Origin: Phycisphaerae bacterium | GTDB lineage: Bacteria; Planctomycetota; Phycisphaerae; Sedimentisphaerales; Anaerobacaceae | Direction of reading: 5' to 3' | Assembly: GCA_021736645.1 (NCBI GenBank) | Contig: JAIPFM010000222.1 | Span: forward strand, 1 to 44,987 | DNA: 44,987 bases | Part shown: positions 8,239-16,576 of the stretch, one piece after another | Layout: each line of letters opens with the position of its first letter | How positions within the stretch are numbered: the stretch's first letter is position 1 | Program-made: the position numbers and the translations under genes | Notes under the pieces: model-generated | The model's database searches: none | Seen by the model: only the letters and a program-made list of their open reading frames with translations | Told to the model about the DNA's origin: nothing

Positions 8239-8267
8239 AGCCCGCAACACGGAAGGTGTTGCGGGCT
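8239..8267 (-). terminator. Rho-independent terminator of yajC-secDF
   Basis: A perfect 12-base stem (AGCCCGCAACAC at 8239-8250 with GTGTTGCGGGCT at 8256-8267) has a 5-base loop. On the minus strand a run of T follows. It lies 20 bases after the secDF stop and shares the GCCCGCAA core with the fbaA terminator. Confidence 0.88.
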
Positions 8268-8286
8268 TGAAAATGCTACCTACAGG

Positions 8287-11200
8287 TTAACCAGCATTTT
8301 TGTCTATCTTCGTGCCGATCAACAGCACTGGGGCCGCAATGGCAATCGAAGAATAGGTACCCACAATCACACCCAGACCGATTGCAAATGTAAAACCTCG
8401 AAGACCGTCCCCACCAAAGATGTACATAACAAGCACCACCACAAAGGTGGTGAATGAGGTCATCAAGGTACGTGAAATCGTCTGATTAATACTATTGGTA
8501 ATGGTTTGAGGTGTCAACTGTGCTTTATGCCTATTTTCTCGGATTCGGTCAAACACCACGATGGTGTCGTTCAGCGAGTAACCGATCAAGGTCAAAAATG
8601 CGGCAATCATGGCCAGGTTGATCTTGAAATCGCTGATCAGCAGGCTCGCACCGAAGAATGTATTGGCCAGATAGAACGAAGCCGCCACTGCACCGAGTGT
8701 GATGCACACATCATGGACCAGGGCAATAATGGCGGCCAGACCATACCGCAGATCTCCAAATCGAATCCAGACATAGCCTACAATCGCCGACAGAGACAGG
8801 ATGATGGCAATGATCGCAAGGACCTGCTGCTCACCGCCCACAGAGGGGTCAATCTGAGTGACCCGCGGCAACGAGGTTGCCAGACTGGTCGCAGCCTTGA
8901 TCTTCCGTGTTTCATTGGATTCGAACTGTGTCCATTCATCCTGAGTCAGCGTTCGCATACCTGCATCAGGTGGCGTACTCACATACACGAATGTGGTGAT
9001 AGGCTTGTCTTCAGGCAAAGCGGTCAGCGTTTCACTGAGCAGGTTGTGTGGATAGGGATACCAGACCAGGTCACGTGCGTCAGGCTTCCACCTGAGGTTC
9101 TTGAGACGCTGATTGATTTGTGCGGGTGTGGCTTCATGGCTGAGTGTGAAGGTAATCTTGATACCATCCACTGAATTGGCCAGCATGGGGTTTTCATTGG
9201 CCAGTTCCTCTGTGATGCGCTTGGAGTCAAGTCTGACCAGCGCCAGGTCGTTCTGCATTTCCAGTTCATCGCCAAATTCGGCTTCAATCGTGTTGTTGAC
9301 GATTTCGTTGACCGTGGGCTCTGTCATGGCTTGAGCATTGGGAAATGCCGCAGTCAGTACATTCTTGACCAGTTCCTGGTTGACCTGACTGGTGGCCACC
9401 TCAAAGGTGCCTGCCGGTGCCACGGCCGTCACACGCAGATTGCTGAGTTTGCCGCCGGCCTGTGATTTTTTGATGGCCTTGGTCACGGAATCCACAGTGG
9501 CGTCTGCGCCCAGGGTGAGCGTGGCCGAGGTCTTGTTGGTCTCCGTGGTCGTGACCTCAAATTCCTTGTCCGTATCCCCCACGCTGTATACGTAGGCGGT
9601 CTGAAGGGCCGCGCTGCCTGCGGTCTCGCCAGCAGCCCGGAGTCTGCTTTCCACCTCATCGCGATTCTGGGCGGTTTTGAAATTGAGCTGCACGGCAGTA
9701 CCACCGGTAAATTCAATGTCGTACTTGCTGCTGTCACGCGAAAAGAAGATGAGCAAGCCGCTGATAATCAGGACGCTTGAAATGGCGAAGAATATGGGAC
9801 GTGTACCCATCCAGTTGATATTGGGCACGCCGATCAATCGCAGCATCTTGATTTCACCCTGGATGATCTTCTTGCTGACAAGCAGGTCAAAGACCACACG
9901 CGTGACAAACAGGGCCGTGAACATACTGCACACAATACCGAGCATCAACACAATGGCAAAGCCCTTGATCTCTTCGGAGGCCACCCAATAGAGAATCGCA
10001 CCGGTGATAAAGGTGGTCAGGTTGGCATCGAAAATCGTTCTGAACGCGCGGTCATAGCCATTCTTGATGGCCACCGCCAGGGAACAGCCCTTGGCCTGCT
10101 CTTCCCGAATACGTTCAAAGATGAGCACATTGGCGTCCACACTCATGCCGATCGTGAGGATGATACCGGCAATGCCAGGCAGCGTGAAGGTCGCGTCCAG
10201 GCCGCTCATAATGGCCAGGACAAAGAGGATGTTGCAGACCAGGGCCAGGTTGGCGATGATCCCGGCCTTGAGGTAGTACGCGGCCATCACGAGGATTACC
10301 ACGACCAGACCGATGATCCCGGCCTGGATGCCCTGGTCACGATTGTTTTCTCCGATCGAGGGACCAATGTTCTTGACAGAAATAGGCTGCTCAATCAAAC
10401 GTGCAGGCAGGGAACCTGCGTTGAGTTTGTTCACCATGTCCGCCACATCGGTGTCCGTAAACGAACCGGTGATCACACCGTTCTTATCAATCTTGGATGA
10501 GATATTGGGGGCTGAAATGGCAATGTCATCCAGGAGGATACACAGGGGCCGTTCGAGATTGTTGCCTGTCAGGTCGGCAAACTTGATGGCACCCTTGTCA
10601 TTCAAGGTAAAGCCGATCGCACGGCGTCCCATCCGGTCATTGGACGGTTGAGCCTTTTCAAGCTTCCAATCCTTTTGGCCGGGTGTGTGCAGCAAACACT
10701 CATTGGGTAGATTGCTGGCCAGGACATAGAACTTTTTGCCAAACTGTCCCACAATGGTGGCCATGCCCTGGGGATTGGCCCATTGATACACGGATTGAGG
10801 CGTCTGATCCTCCATCTCAAACCATTTGTATTTATTGGTTGAAGCGGCCTGGGGCCCCCTGGAGGCCAGGGACTCGACGAAATATTCGATCTCGTCACGG
10901 CTCAGGGCGCTGCTCGAGACCTGAGGCAGGATCCGAAACTCCAGGATACCGGCACCCTTGAGCATACGTTGAAGGTCCTTGGGATCATCCAACTGACCTC
11001 TGTGACCTCTGTAGTCGTCGTAGGTCGTGACCGCCGCTGTAAGCAGGTCAATCCGGTCCTTGAATTTGTTCTTGAGTTCCGTGAGTCCGGCTTCTCGATC
11101 GCTGGACTTTTCAGGAAGTTCCAGGACGGCCACGAGTTGTTCCTCTGTGAGGTTCAGCTTGTCCAGGTCGCGAATGGCCATTTTGAACTTGTTGTTCAGG

Positions 11201-11937
11201 CCGTTCTGGGGATCTGTCAAGGGGGCCACAGTCGCAGCCCACAGTGTGTAGGTGTTCAGATAAGGCTTGACCACATTGGGATCTGCAAAGGCCTGAACTG
11301 CCTCGCCCACCTTGTCAGCCGGAAGTCTGCTCCATTCCACACGCTTGGTCTTGACCAGATCGACGTTGATATTGGCAGCCTCCATGGCGGTTTCCGCGGT
11401 ATCAAGCTCTGTCTGATACTGGTCACGCTGGCTTTGAAGCTTATTGAGTTGATCATAGACATTGGCCAGATTTTCCAGGACCGCCATGCGGTTGGGATCA
11501 TTCTGGCTGTACCCCGCAAAATCGGCATTACGATCTTCAGAGGCCTTTTTAAGGGATTGAAGAATCATGGAAGGGCTGACGTTCTTTTCGCGAATCGCAG
11601 TCAAGGCCGTTTCATAGGCCTCTCGCTTTTTCAGGGTCTGCGAATCTGCCAGAGGCATCTGGATCTCGAAACGCGTGTCCCCTATGGGCCGCCAGAGCAG
11701 GTTCTGGATATTGGCCGGGTCAATACGGCGACGCAGTACTGTAATCATGCGCTGTGACAGATCCCGGATCTCATAGGATTCGAGGCCCTGTGTGTTGATT
11801 TCATACATCAAGCTGGTGCCACCTGCTAGATCAATACCAGGCTTGAGCTTGTCAAACTTCGGTGGATTCAGTGTCCAGATCGCCAGAACCACCAGTGCCA
11901 CAATCAGAGCGATTTTCCATAGCAGGTTTTTATTCAT
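8287..11937 (-). CDS. secDF: Protein translocase subunit SecDF (fused SecD and SecF)
   Basis: An inner-membrane RND-type subunit of the Sec holotranslocon that uses proton motive force to help pull proteins across. The first half is SecD: TM1 near residues 8-22, LKPGIDLAGGTSLMYEI, a large periplasmic domain, then a TM bundle with GMSVDANVLIFERIREE. The second half is SecF: GTRPIFFAISSVLII, YDIEFTGGTAVQLNF, then TMs with YSLNDTIVVFDRIREN. It has 1216 residues against roughly 940 for separate E. coli SecD plus SecF; the excess is in the periplasmic domains, including a coiled-coil-like stretch around 110-215. ATG 11937 gives the standard N-terminus; an ATG at 11994 would add 19 residues, and neither has a strong ribosome binding site. 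It is downstream of yajC on the same strand, the classical order. Confidence 0.95.
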   Translation of the reverse strand: MNKNLLWKIALIVALVVLAIWTLNPPKFDKLKPGIDLAGGTSLMYEINTQGLESYEIRDLSQRMITVLRRRIDPANIQNLLWRPIGDTRFEIQMPLADSQTLKKREAYETALTAIREKNVSPSMILQSLKKASEDRNADFAGYSQNDPNRMAVLENLANVYDQLNKLQSQRDQYQTELDTAETAMEAANINVDLVKTKRVEWSRLPADKVGEAVQAFADPNVVKPYLNTYTLWAATVAPLTDPQNGLNNKFKMAIRDLDKLNLTEEQLVAVLELPEKSSDREAGLTELKNKFKDRIDLLTAAVTTYDDYRGHRGQLDDPKDLQRMLKGAGILEFRILPQVSSSALSRDEIEYFVESLASRGPQAASTNKYKWFEMEDQTPQSVYQWANPQGMATIVGQFGKKFYVLASNLPNECLLHTPGQKDWKLEKAQPSNDRMGRRAIGFTLNDKGAIKFADLTGNNLERPLCILLDDIAISAPNISSKIDKNGVITGSFTDTDVADMVNKLNAGSLPARLIEQPISVKNIGPSIGENNRDQGIQAGIIGLVVVILVMAAYYLKAGIIANLALVCNILFVLAIMSGLDATFTLPGIAGIILTIGMSVDANVLIFERIREEQAKGCSLAVAIKNGYDRAFRTIFDANLTTFITGAILYWVASEEIKGFAIVLMLGIVCSMFTALFVTRVVFDLLVSKKIIQGEIKMLRLIGVPNINWMGTRPIFFAISSVLIISGLLIFFSRDSSKYDIEFTGGTAVQLNFKTAQNRDEVESRLRAAGETAGSAALQTAYVYSVGDTDKEFEVTTTETNKTSATLTLGADATVDSVTKAIKKSQAGGKLSNLRVTAVAPAGTFEVATSQVNQELVKNVLTAAFPNAQAMTEPTVNEIVNNTIEAEFGDELEMQNDLALVRLDSKRITEELANENPMLANSVDGIKITFTLSHEATPAQINQRLKNLRWKPDARDLVWYPYPHNLLSETLTALPEDKPITTFVYVSTPPDAGMRTLTQDEWTQFESNETRKIKAATSLATSLPRVTQIDPSVGGEQQVLAIIAIILSLSAIVGYVWIRFGDLRYGLAAIIALVHDVCITLGAVAASFYLANTFFGASLLISDFKINLAMIAAFLTLIGYSLNDTIVVFDRIRENRHKAQLTPQTITNSINQTISRTLMTSFTTFVVVLVMYIFGGDGLRGFTFAIGLGVIVGTYSSIAIAAPVLLIGTKIDKNAG

Positions 11938-12030
11938 CTTCGTATCCCAATGCTTACTTAAAATAGACGTTTTCAAATACTGAACTTTACGCATGCAACG
12001 CCAGTGTCACAAGACAGCGTTGATGCACTG

Positions 12031-12468
12031 TTATTGGTTGTCTTTCGACAGATTTTTCCCTATAGCTGAAGCTGCGATCCGCATTTTCGTGTTATTTGAC
12101 TCATCAATCTTGATCACCACTTCATCGCCCTTGACTTCAATGACTGTCCCGATAATCCCACCGACCGTACGGATACGATCATTCTTGGACAGACTATCCA
12201 CCATCTTGGTGTGTTCTTTCTGTTTCTTTTTTGGGCCCCTGACCATCATGAAGTACATCATCACGATCATCAGTCCCCAGATAATCAACATGCCCTTGCC
12301 GCCAAACGGACTGGGGGGAGGTGCCTGCGTATTGAGGTTATTCTGGTCACTCGGGACCTGAGTGGTAGAACTTGACTCACTGGCGTTACTGCCCTCAATG
12401 GATTCAGATGAAACCACAGACGAACCCCCGTTGGTATCGGCCTGTGCAATGATCCACACATTCTTCAT
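12031..12468 (-). CDS. yajC: Preprotein translocase subunit YajC
   Basis: A small inner-membrane partner of SecDF in the holotranslocon. 145 residues, slightly long for YajC because a Ser/Thr/Asn-rich leader of about 55 residues precedes the usual body. The body has one TM helix (GMLIIWGLMIVMMYFMMVRGPKKKQKE), then the conserved DSLSKNDRIRTVGGIIGTVIEVKGDEVVIKID and a short tail. AAAGGA lies about 10 bases before ATG 12468. It is the first gene of the yajC-secDF operon and has a promoter candidate at 12512-12538. Confidence 0.93.
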   Translation of the reverse strand: MKNVWIIAQADTNGGSSVVSSESIEGSNASESSSTTQVPSDQNNLNTQAPPPSPFGGKGMLIIWGLMIVMMYFMMVRGPKKKQKEHTKMVDSLSKNDRIRTVGGIIGTVIEVKGDEVVIKIDESNNTKMRIAASAIGKNLSKDNQ

Positions 12469-12511
12469 ATGTCTATGTCCTTTCGCTAAATTGAGAAAAT
12501 ATGTCGCATAG

Positions 12512-12538
12512 AGTATAAGGAAACATGGCCATTGTCAA
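12512..12538 (-). promoter_or_regulatory. Candidate promoter of yajC-secDF
   Basis: On the minus strand TTGACA (12538-12533, perfect) and TATACT (12517-12512) are 15 bases apart, slightly shorter than ideal, 44 bases upstream of yajC. The spacer contains the palindrome ATGGCCAT. I see no other feature in 12539-12691. Confidence 0.5.
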
Positions 12539-12691
12539 ACGCCAAATGGATTTGATGCATGGAAAACCTCCGGCCCGGTAAACGGATCTAACCTTGTAAT
12601 TTAAGGGAAGTTATGACGCCTCTCAAGGACCTCGCAGACGTACCGAGTCGGGTCTCAAACCCCTCCGGTTGTGGTGCTGTGTTTTATTCAA

Positions 12692-12719
12692 TTGACGCAC
12701 TCGGGTCCCAGGTTATAAT
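12692..12719 (+). promoter_or_regulatory. Sigma70-type promoter of the thiC transcript
   Basis: TTGACG at 12692-12697 and a perfect TATAAT at 12714-12719 have 16-base spacing. The aptamer begins 12 bases after the -10 box, so transcription should start just at or before the riboswitch. The spacer contains GGGTCCC. Confidence 0.75.
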
Positions 12720-12730
12720 AAAAAACCATT

Positions 12731-12827
12731 GCTAGGGGTGGCTGCTGCAGTGTGCAGCCTGAGAAAAAACCCTTTGAACCTGATCAGGATAACCGCCAAA
12801 AAGGCCTGAAACCTGCGTAGGAAAGCC
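12731..12827 (+). ncRNA. TPP riboswitch (THI element) upstream of thiC
   Basis: The conserved blocks are in order: AGGGGTG, a P3 stem GGCTGC/GCAGCC, CTGAGA, ACCCTTTGAACCTGATC, AGGATAA and GCGTAGGAAAG. They match the thiamine pyrophosphate aptamer. The gene downstream is thiC, the usual target, and the leader runs to the start at 12891. The distal stem is unusual: CAGG (12785-12788) pairs with CCTG (12812-12815) across a 23-base loop, where the family normally has about six bases. GGAAAGC at the aptamer's 3' edge (12820-12826) is complementary to GCTTTCC at 12848-12854, a plausible alternative pairing for gene control. No T-run follows it, so control of translation is more likely than termination (inference). 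Confidence 0.93.
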
Positions 12828-12890
12828 CTTGATTCATTTCACTATTTGCTTTCCTTGTCGTGGTTTACAGGCTTCAGCTTGGAGTCAACA

Positions 12891-14201
12891 ATGCCGACAC
12901 AATTGCAGCTCGCACAAAAAGGTCAAATCACAGAGGCCATGAAGTCCGTGGCCTTGTTCGAGCAGGTGGCCCCCAAAGTCATCTGTGAACATGTGGCACA
13001 GGGCAAAATCGTGATCCCTGCCAATATCAAACATCTGGCCACCAATCTCAAGCCCGTGGGCATAGGTCGGCTTTTAAGCACTAAAATCAATGCTAATATC
13101 GGAACCAGCAGTGAAAAATCCTCTGTTCAGGGTGAATTGGACAAGATGGCTGCTGCCCTGGAAGTGGGCGCAGATGCCATGATGGACCTCAGTACAGGCG
13201 GCGATCTGAACCAGATCCGGGCAGAAATCCTGGCTCAGTGTCCGGTGCCCTTTGGCACGGTGCCTGTGTATCAGGTGATCCAGGGCAGGGGCGTTGAAGA
13301 CGTGACCATCGATGCAATCCTGGACGTGATTCGAATCCAGGCCGAGCAGGGCGTGGACTTCTTTACGATTCATGCCGGCCTGCTCAGAGAGCACCTGCCT
13401 TTGCTGAAAAACCGGGTGGCCGGCATTGTCAGCCGCGGCGGGGCGCTGCTGGCCAAGTGGATGCTCCACCACAAACGCCAGAATCCCCTGTATGAGATGT
13501 TTGACCAGATCTGCGATATCATGGCCCAGTACGATGTATGCTTCTCCCTGGGCGACGGTCTCAGACCCGGCGCCATTGCCGATGCCACGGATGAGGCCCA
13601 GATCGCGGAACTGCGCGTGCTCGGCGAACTCGTGGAGCGGGCCAAGGCACGCGGCTGCCAGGTCATGGTCGAGGGCCCGGGCCACGTACCGTACCACCAG
13701 ATCCAGCACAATATGGAAATCCAGGCGGAAATCTGCCATGGCGCCCCGTTTTATGTTCTCGGACCTATTGTCACAGACCTGGCACCAGGCTATGACCACA
13801 TCACCTCTGCCATTGGCGGCACAGCCGCTGCCTATTATGGGGCCTCTTTCCTGTGTTACGTCACACCCAGAGAGCATCTGGGTCTGCCCAATGCAGACGA
13901 CGTGCGTGCCGGCGTGGTGGCCTCCAAGATTGCCGCCCATGCCGCGGACGTGGCACGCGGCCTGCCCGGGGCTGCGGATCAGGACCTTGCACTGAGTACT
14001 GCACGAAGTAATCTGGACTGGAAAACCCACCTGTCCCTGTCTCTTGACCCCAAAACTGCCACTCGCATGTACGAAGAAGCCTGCCAGGGCGAACGCAAGG
14101 ACCAGGTCCAGGGCGCCAATTTCTGCACCATGTGCGGTGAACACTGGTGCAGCGTACGTGTGAACAAGGAAATCCGTGAAACCGCCTGTGTCGTAGAATA
14201 G
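12891..14201 (+). CDS. thiC: Phosphomethylpyrimidine synthase ThiC
   Basis: A cytoplasmic radical-SAM enzyme that rearranges 5-aminoimidazole ribotide into 4-amino-5-hydroxymethyl-2-methylpyrimidine phosphate for thiamine synthesis. 436 residues, the short bacterial form. Motifs include IKHLATNLKPVGIGRLLSTKINANIG near the N-terminus, GADAMMDLSTGGDL, FFTIHAGLL, MVEGPGHVP, GPIVTDLAPGYDHITSAIG and YVTPREHLGLP. The C-terminal cluster motif is C412-x2-C415-x4-C420 (CTMCGEHWC), the ThiC-type CX2CX4C. ATG 12891 has GGAG at 12881-12884, 6 bases away; the open frame extends to a TTG at 12846, which would run into the riboswitch expression region. Controlled by the upstream TPP riboswitch. The related benzimidazole synthase BzaF is less likely given that riboswitch. 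Confidence 0.97.
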   Translation: MPTQLQLAQKGQITEAMKSVALFEQVAPKVICEHVAQGKIVIPANIKHLATNLKPVGIGRLLSTKINANIGTSSEKSSVQGELDKMAAALEVGADAMMDLSTGGDLNQIRAEILAQCPVPFGTVPVYQVIQGRGVEDVTIDAILDVIRIQAEQGVDFFTIHAGLLREHLPLLKNRVAGIVSRGGALLAKWMLHHKRQNPLYEMFDQICDIMAQYDVCFSLGDGLRPGAIADATDEAQIAELRVLGELVERAKARGCQVMVEGPGHVPYHQIQHNMEIQAEICHGAPFYVLGPIVTDLAPGYDHITSAIGGTAAAYYGASFLCYVTPREHLGLPNADDVRAGVVASKIAAHAADVARGLPGAADQDLALSTARSNLDWKTHLSLSLDPKTATRMYEEACQGERKDQVQGANFCTMCGEHWCSVRVNKEIRETACVVE

Positions 14202-14232
14202 ACCAAGAAAATGGGTCTATTTCTGGGGTGAC

Positions 14233-14267
14233 TTTTAGCTTTTAGCGTTCGGTGTTCAGCTTTCAGC
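14233..14267. repeat. Heptamer tandem repeat, 5 units
   Basis: Five consecutive 7-base units without gaps: ttttagc, ttttagc, gttcggt, gttcagc, tttcagc (consensus KTTYRGY). It lies in the 259-base gap between thiC and the mrp-like gene. A weak AT-rich hairpin (AATAGACC/GGTCTATT, 14197-14221) overlaps the thiC stop; nothing else is recognisable in this gap. Confidence 0.7.
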
Positions 14268-14460
14268 CCGAGCTGCTGATTGTCTGTTGCCGGGTGCCTG
14301 GGGAAGATTCCGCCTTTTTTTTCGGATATGACGGTCCGGATGAACAATCCACATCCCTGATTCTGTATGAAGTAGATGTTTGGGCTAAAAGCCCATGGAC
14401 GGTCGTTTGGGCCGGCCAATGCATTGGACTGAATAAAACAGCGTAAACCAGAGAAGAATC

Positions 14461-15789
14461 ATGAGTCATGTGAGTCAGGAACAGGTACTGGATGCCCTCG
14501 GTCATATCATGGACCCGGACCTGCATAGAGACATTGTATCGCTCGGGTTTATCAAAAACCTCACAATCGAGAGAGAGTGTGTTTCCTTTGATATTGAATT
14601 GACCACGCCGGCCTGTCCTGTGAAGGAGCGTTTTAAACGGCAGGCTCAGGAGGCTGTGGGTGCGCTGCCTGGTGTGATGGATGTTAAGATTCGCATGACG
14701 GCTGCCAGGAAGCAGTCTCCCATGGAGGCACTTCAGGAGGGCAGCACGCTCAAGGATGTGGGTACGGTCATTGCCATTTCCTCCTGCAAGGGCGGTGTGG
14801 GCAAGTCCACCATCGCTGCGCACATTGCGCTGGAGGTCGCCCGCCGAGGATTCCGTGTGGGCCTGCTGGACGCGGATCTCTATGGCCCCTCCATCCCCAC
14901 CCTGTTCGGCATCGGCCCCAGTGAAGGTGTGGTCGGCAACAAGGACAAACAGTTGATACCTCTGGAGCGCCTGGGATTAAAACTCATGTCCTTTGGTTTT
15001 ATCCTCAAGGACAGTCCGGCCGTGATGCGGGGTCCCATGGTCAGTCAGTATCTGATGCAGATCCTGCACCATACGGCCTGGGGCGAGCTCGATTACCTGT
15101 TCATTGACATGCCCCCGGGCACAGGGGACATTCAGTTGACGCTGACCCAGTCCGTGCCCCTGGACGGCGCGGTCATCGTGACCACGCGTCAGGCCCTGTC
15201 TCTGGTGGATGTGTCACGCGGCATTCTGATGTTTGAAAAGGTCAAGGTGCCCATGCTGGGCCTGATCGAGAATATGTCCTATGTCCTGTGCGAGCACTGT
15301 GACAACAGGAATTACGTGTTCGGAGACAACGCCAATGCGTCTCTGCAGGAGCGTTTTGGCCTTGAGACCCTGGCCGAGATTCCCATTGAACGTCAACTCA
15401 CGACAGCCATCCATACGTACGCTCCCTTGTCACACTTTGTCAAGGCCGCGGATCATGTGATCCGCGCTGTGGGCAAACACACACGACTGCAGAGTCAGGC
15501 CCCGGCGATCGGCCAGGACACGCATGCCGTGACATTGACCTGGCCGGATGGTTCAAAAACCACCCTGGATTTCAAGACCCTGCGGGGGAGTTGTTCCTGT
15601 GCCCTGTGTATCGATGAAATGACCGGGGAGCAGCAACTGGACAAGGCCTCAATTTCTGAGGACATTGTCCCTGAGGAAATCATCCCCCTGGGACACTATG
15701 CCTTTTCCGTACGATGGAGTGACGGCCATGCCTCCAGTATCTATGCGTACGATCGATTCAAACCCGAGAATCTAAAACCTAAAACTTAA
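14461..15789 (+). CDS. Mrp/ApbC-type Fe-S cluster carrier ATPase with DUF971 tail
   Basis: 442 residues in three parts. An N-terminal MIP18/DUF59 domain (about 5-82) is followed by a P-loop Mrp/NBP35 ATPase (about 102-345) with the deviant Walker A CKGGVGKST at 109-117, DADLYGPSIPTL, and the C277-x2-C280 pair that bridges a transferable cluster in the dimer. The C-terminal DUF971 (GBBH-like) domain (about 354-435) has CSCALCIDEMTG. Family knowledge: these proteins bind and deliver Fe-S clusters to apo-proteins in the cytoplasm. Its neighbours thiC and lipA both encode Fe-S enzymes, which fits. The last codons (LKPKT) and the stop lie inside the heptamer repeat at 15772-15834, so the C-terminus may have been reset by that repeat. 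It is not coupled to thiC, being 259 bases away. Confidence 0.93.
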   Translation: MSHVSQEQVLDALGHIMDPDLHRDIVSLGFIKNLTIERECVSFDIELTTPACPVKERFKRQAQEAVGALPGVMDVKIRMTAARKQSPMEALQEGSTLKDVGTVIAISSCKGGVGKSTIAAHIALEVARRGFRVGLLDADLYGPSIPTLFGIGPSEGVVGNKDKQLIPLERLGLKLMSFGFILKDSPAVMRGPMVSQYLMQILHHTAWGELDYLFIDMPPGTGDIQLTLTQSVPLDGAVIVTTRQALSLVDVSRGILMFEKVKVPMLGLIENMSYVLCEHCDNRNYVFGDNANASLQERFGLETLAEIPIERQLTTAIHTYAPLSHFVKAADHVIRAVGKHTRLQSQAPAIGQDTHAVTLTWPDGSKTTLDFKTLRGSCSCALCIDEMTGEQQLDKASISEDIVPEEIIPLGHYAFSVRWSDGHASSIYAYDRFKPENLKPKT

Positions 15790-15834
15790 CACCTAACACT
15801 TAACACCTAAAACTTAACATTTAACACTTAACAC
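15772..15834. repeat. Heptamer tandem repeat, 9 units, overlapping the mrp stop
   Basis: Nine consecutive 7-base units, no gaps: ctaaaac, ctaaaac, ttaacac, ctaacac, ttaacac, ctaaaac, ttaacat, ttaacac, ttaacac (consensus YTAAMAY). The array starts inside the mrp-like reading frame and contains its TAA (15787-15789), then fills most of the 72-base gap before the superoxide dismutase gene. Confidence 0.9.
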
Positions 15835-15861
15835 AGAATTTCATGAATAGGAGTAAATACC

Positions 15862-16521
15862 ATGTCTTTTGAACTACCCAAACTCGCTTATGCGTATGAT
15901 GCTTTAGAGCCTCACATTGATGCACGGACCATGGAAATCCACCACACCAAGCATCATCAGGCGTATATCAATAATGTCAATGCTGCACTCAAGGGAACGG
16001 TCCTTCAGAATGTGGTGTGTCCCTTTGAGCTCTGTTCTCGATTGGGTGAACTGCCCAAGGACAAGCAGACTGCAGTGCGCAACAATGGCGGCGGCCACGC
16101 CAATCACAGCCTGTTCTGGCAAATTCTGGCTCCGGGCAAGGGGGGGCAGCCTTCGGGGCATCTGGCTCAGCATATTGATAAGACCTTCGGCAGTTTTGAC
16201 AGTTTCAAGGACCAGTTCTCCAAGGCCGCAGCCACGCGTTTTGGCTCGGGTTGGGCCTGGCTGAGCGTTAAGGACAACGGTGACCTGTGTGTCTGTTCCA
16301 CGCCCAATCAGGACAATCCGATGATGAAGGACTTTGTGGAATGCGCGGGTCGTCCTGTGCTCGGCCTGGATGTGTGGGAGCACGCGTATTATCTCAACTA
16401 TCAGAACCGAAGACCCGACTACATTGCCGCCTTCTGGAATCTCGTGAACTGGGACAAGGTCGCAGAACTGGCCAGTCCTGATTTTGCAGCAAAACATGCC
16501 CAGGCTGTTGGTTCCAAATAG
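15862..16521 (+). CDS. Superoxide dismutase, Fe/Mn family
   Basis: Converts superoxide to hydrogen peroxide and oxygen. 219 residues, slightly longer than the usual 195-210. Metal ligands are visible: H27 ([12 protein letters not shown]), H82 ([11 protein letters not shown]), and D170 and H174 ([20 protein letters not shown]). GGGHANHS and FGSGWAWL favour the manganese or cambialistic type over the iron type, but sequence alone does not settle the metal. There is no signal peptide, so it is cytoplasmic. A short insertion with Cys53 and Cys58 lies near residues 48-62. AGGAG precedes ATG 15862. The gene follows the heptamer repeat and ends at a strong terminator shared with convergent lipA. Confidence 0.95.
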   Translation: MSFELPKLAYAYDALEPHIDARTMEIHHTKHHQAYINNVNAALKGTVLQNVVCPFELCSRLGELPKDKQTAVRNNGGGHANHSLFWQILAPGKGGQPSGHLAQHIDKTFGSFDSFKDQFSKAAATRFGSGWAWLSVKDNGDLCVCSTPNQDNPMMKDFVECAGRPVLGLDVWEHAYYLNYQNRRPDYIAAFWNLVNWDKVAELASPDFAAKHAQAVGSK

Positions 16522-16547
16522 CCTGATCGCAAAGATGCAAATGAGAC

Positions 16548-16576
16548 AAGCCCACTGGCTCGTACCCAGTGGGCTT
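16548..16576 (+). terminator. Rho-independent terminator of the superoxide dismutase gene
   Basis: An 11-base stem (AAGCCCACTGG at 16548-16558 with CCAGTGGGCTT at 16566-16576) has a 7-base loop and is followed by ATTTTTTC. Its last base is also the last base of the lipA stop codon on the other strand. Confidence 0.88.

Noticed and set aside
14197-14221. Terminator at the end of thiC
   Set aside because: An 8-base AT-rich stem with a 9-base loop overlaps the stop codon, but no T-run follows. Too weak to list as a terminator.
15772-15834. CRISPR array
   Set aside because: The units are only 7 bases with no unique spacers, and there are no cas genes.
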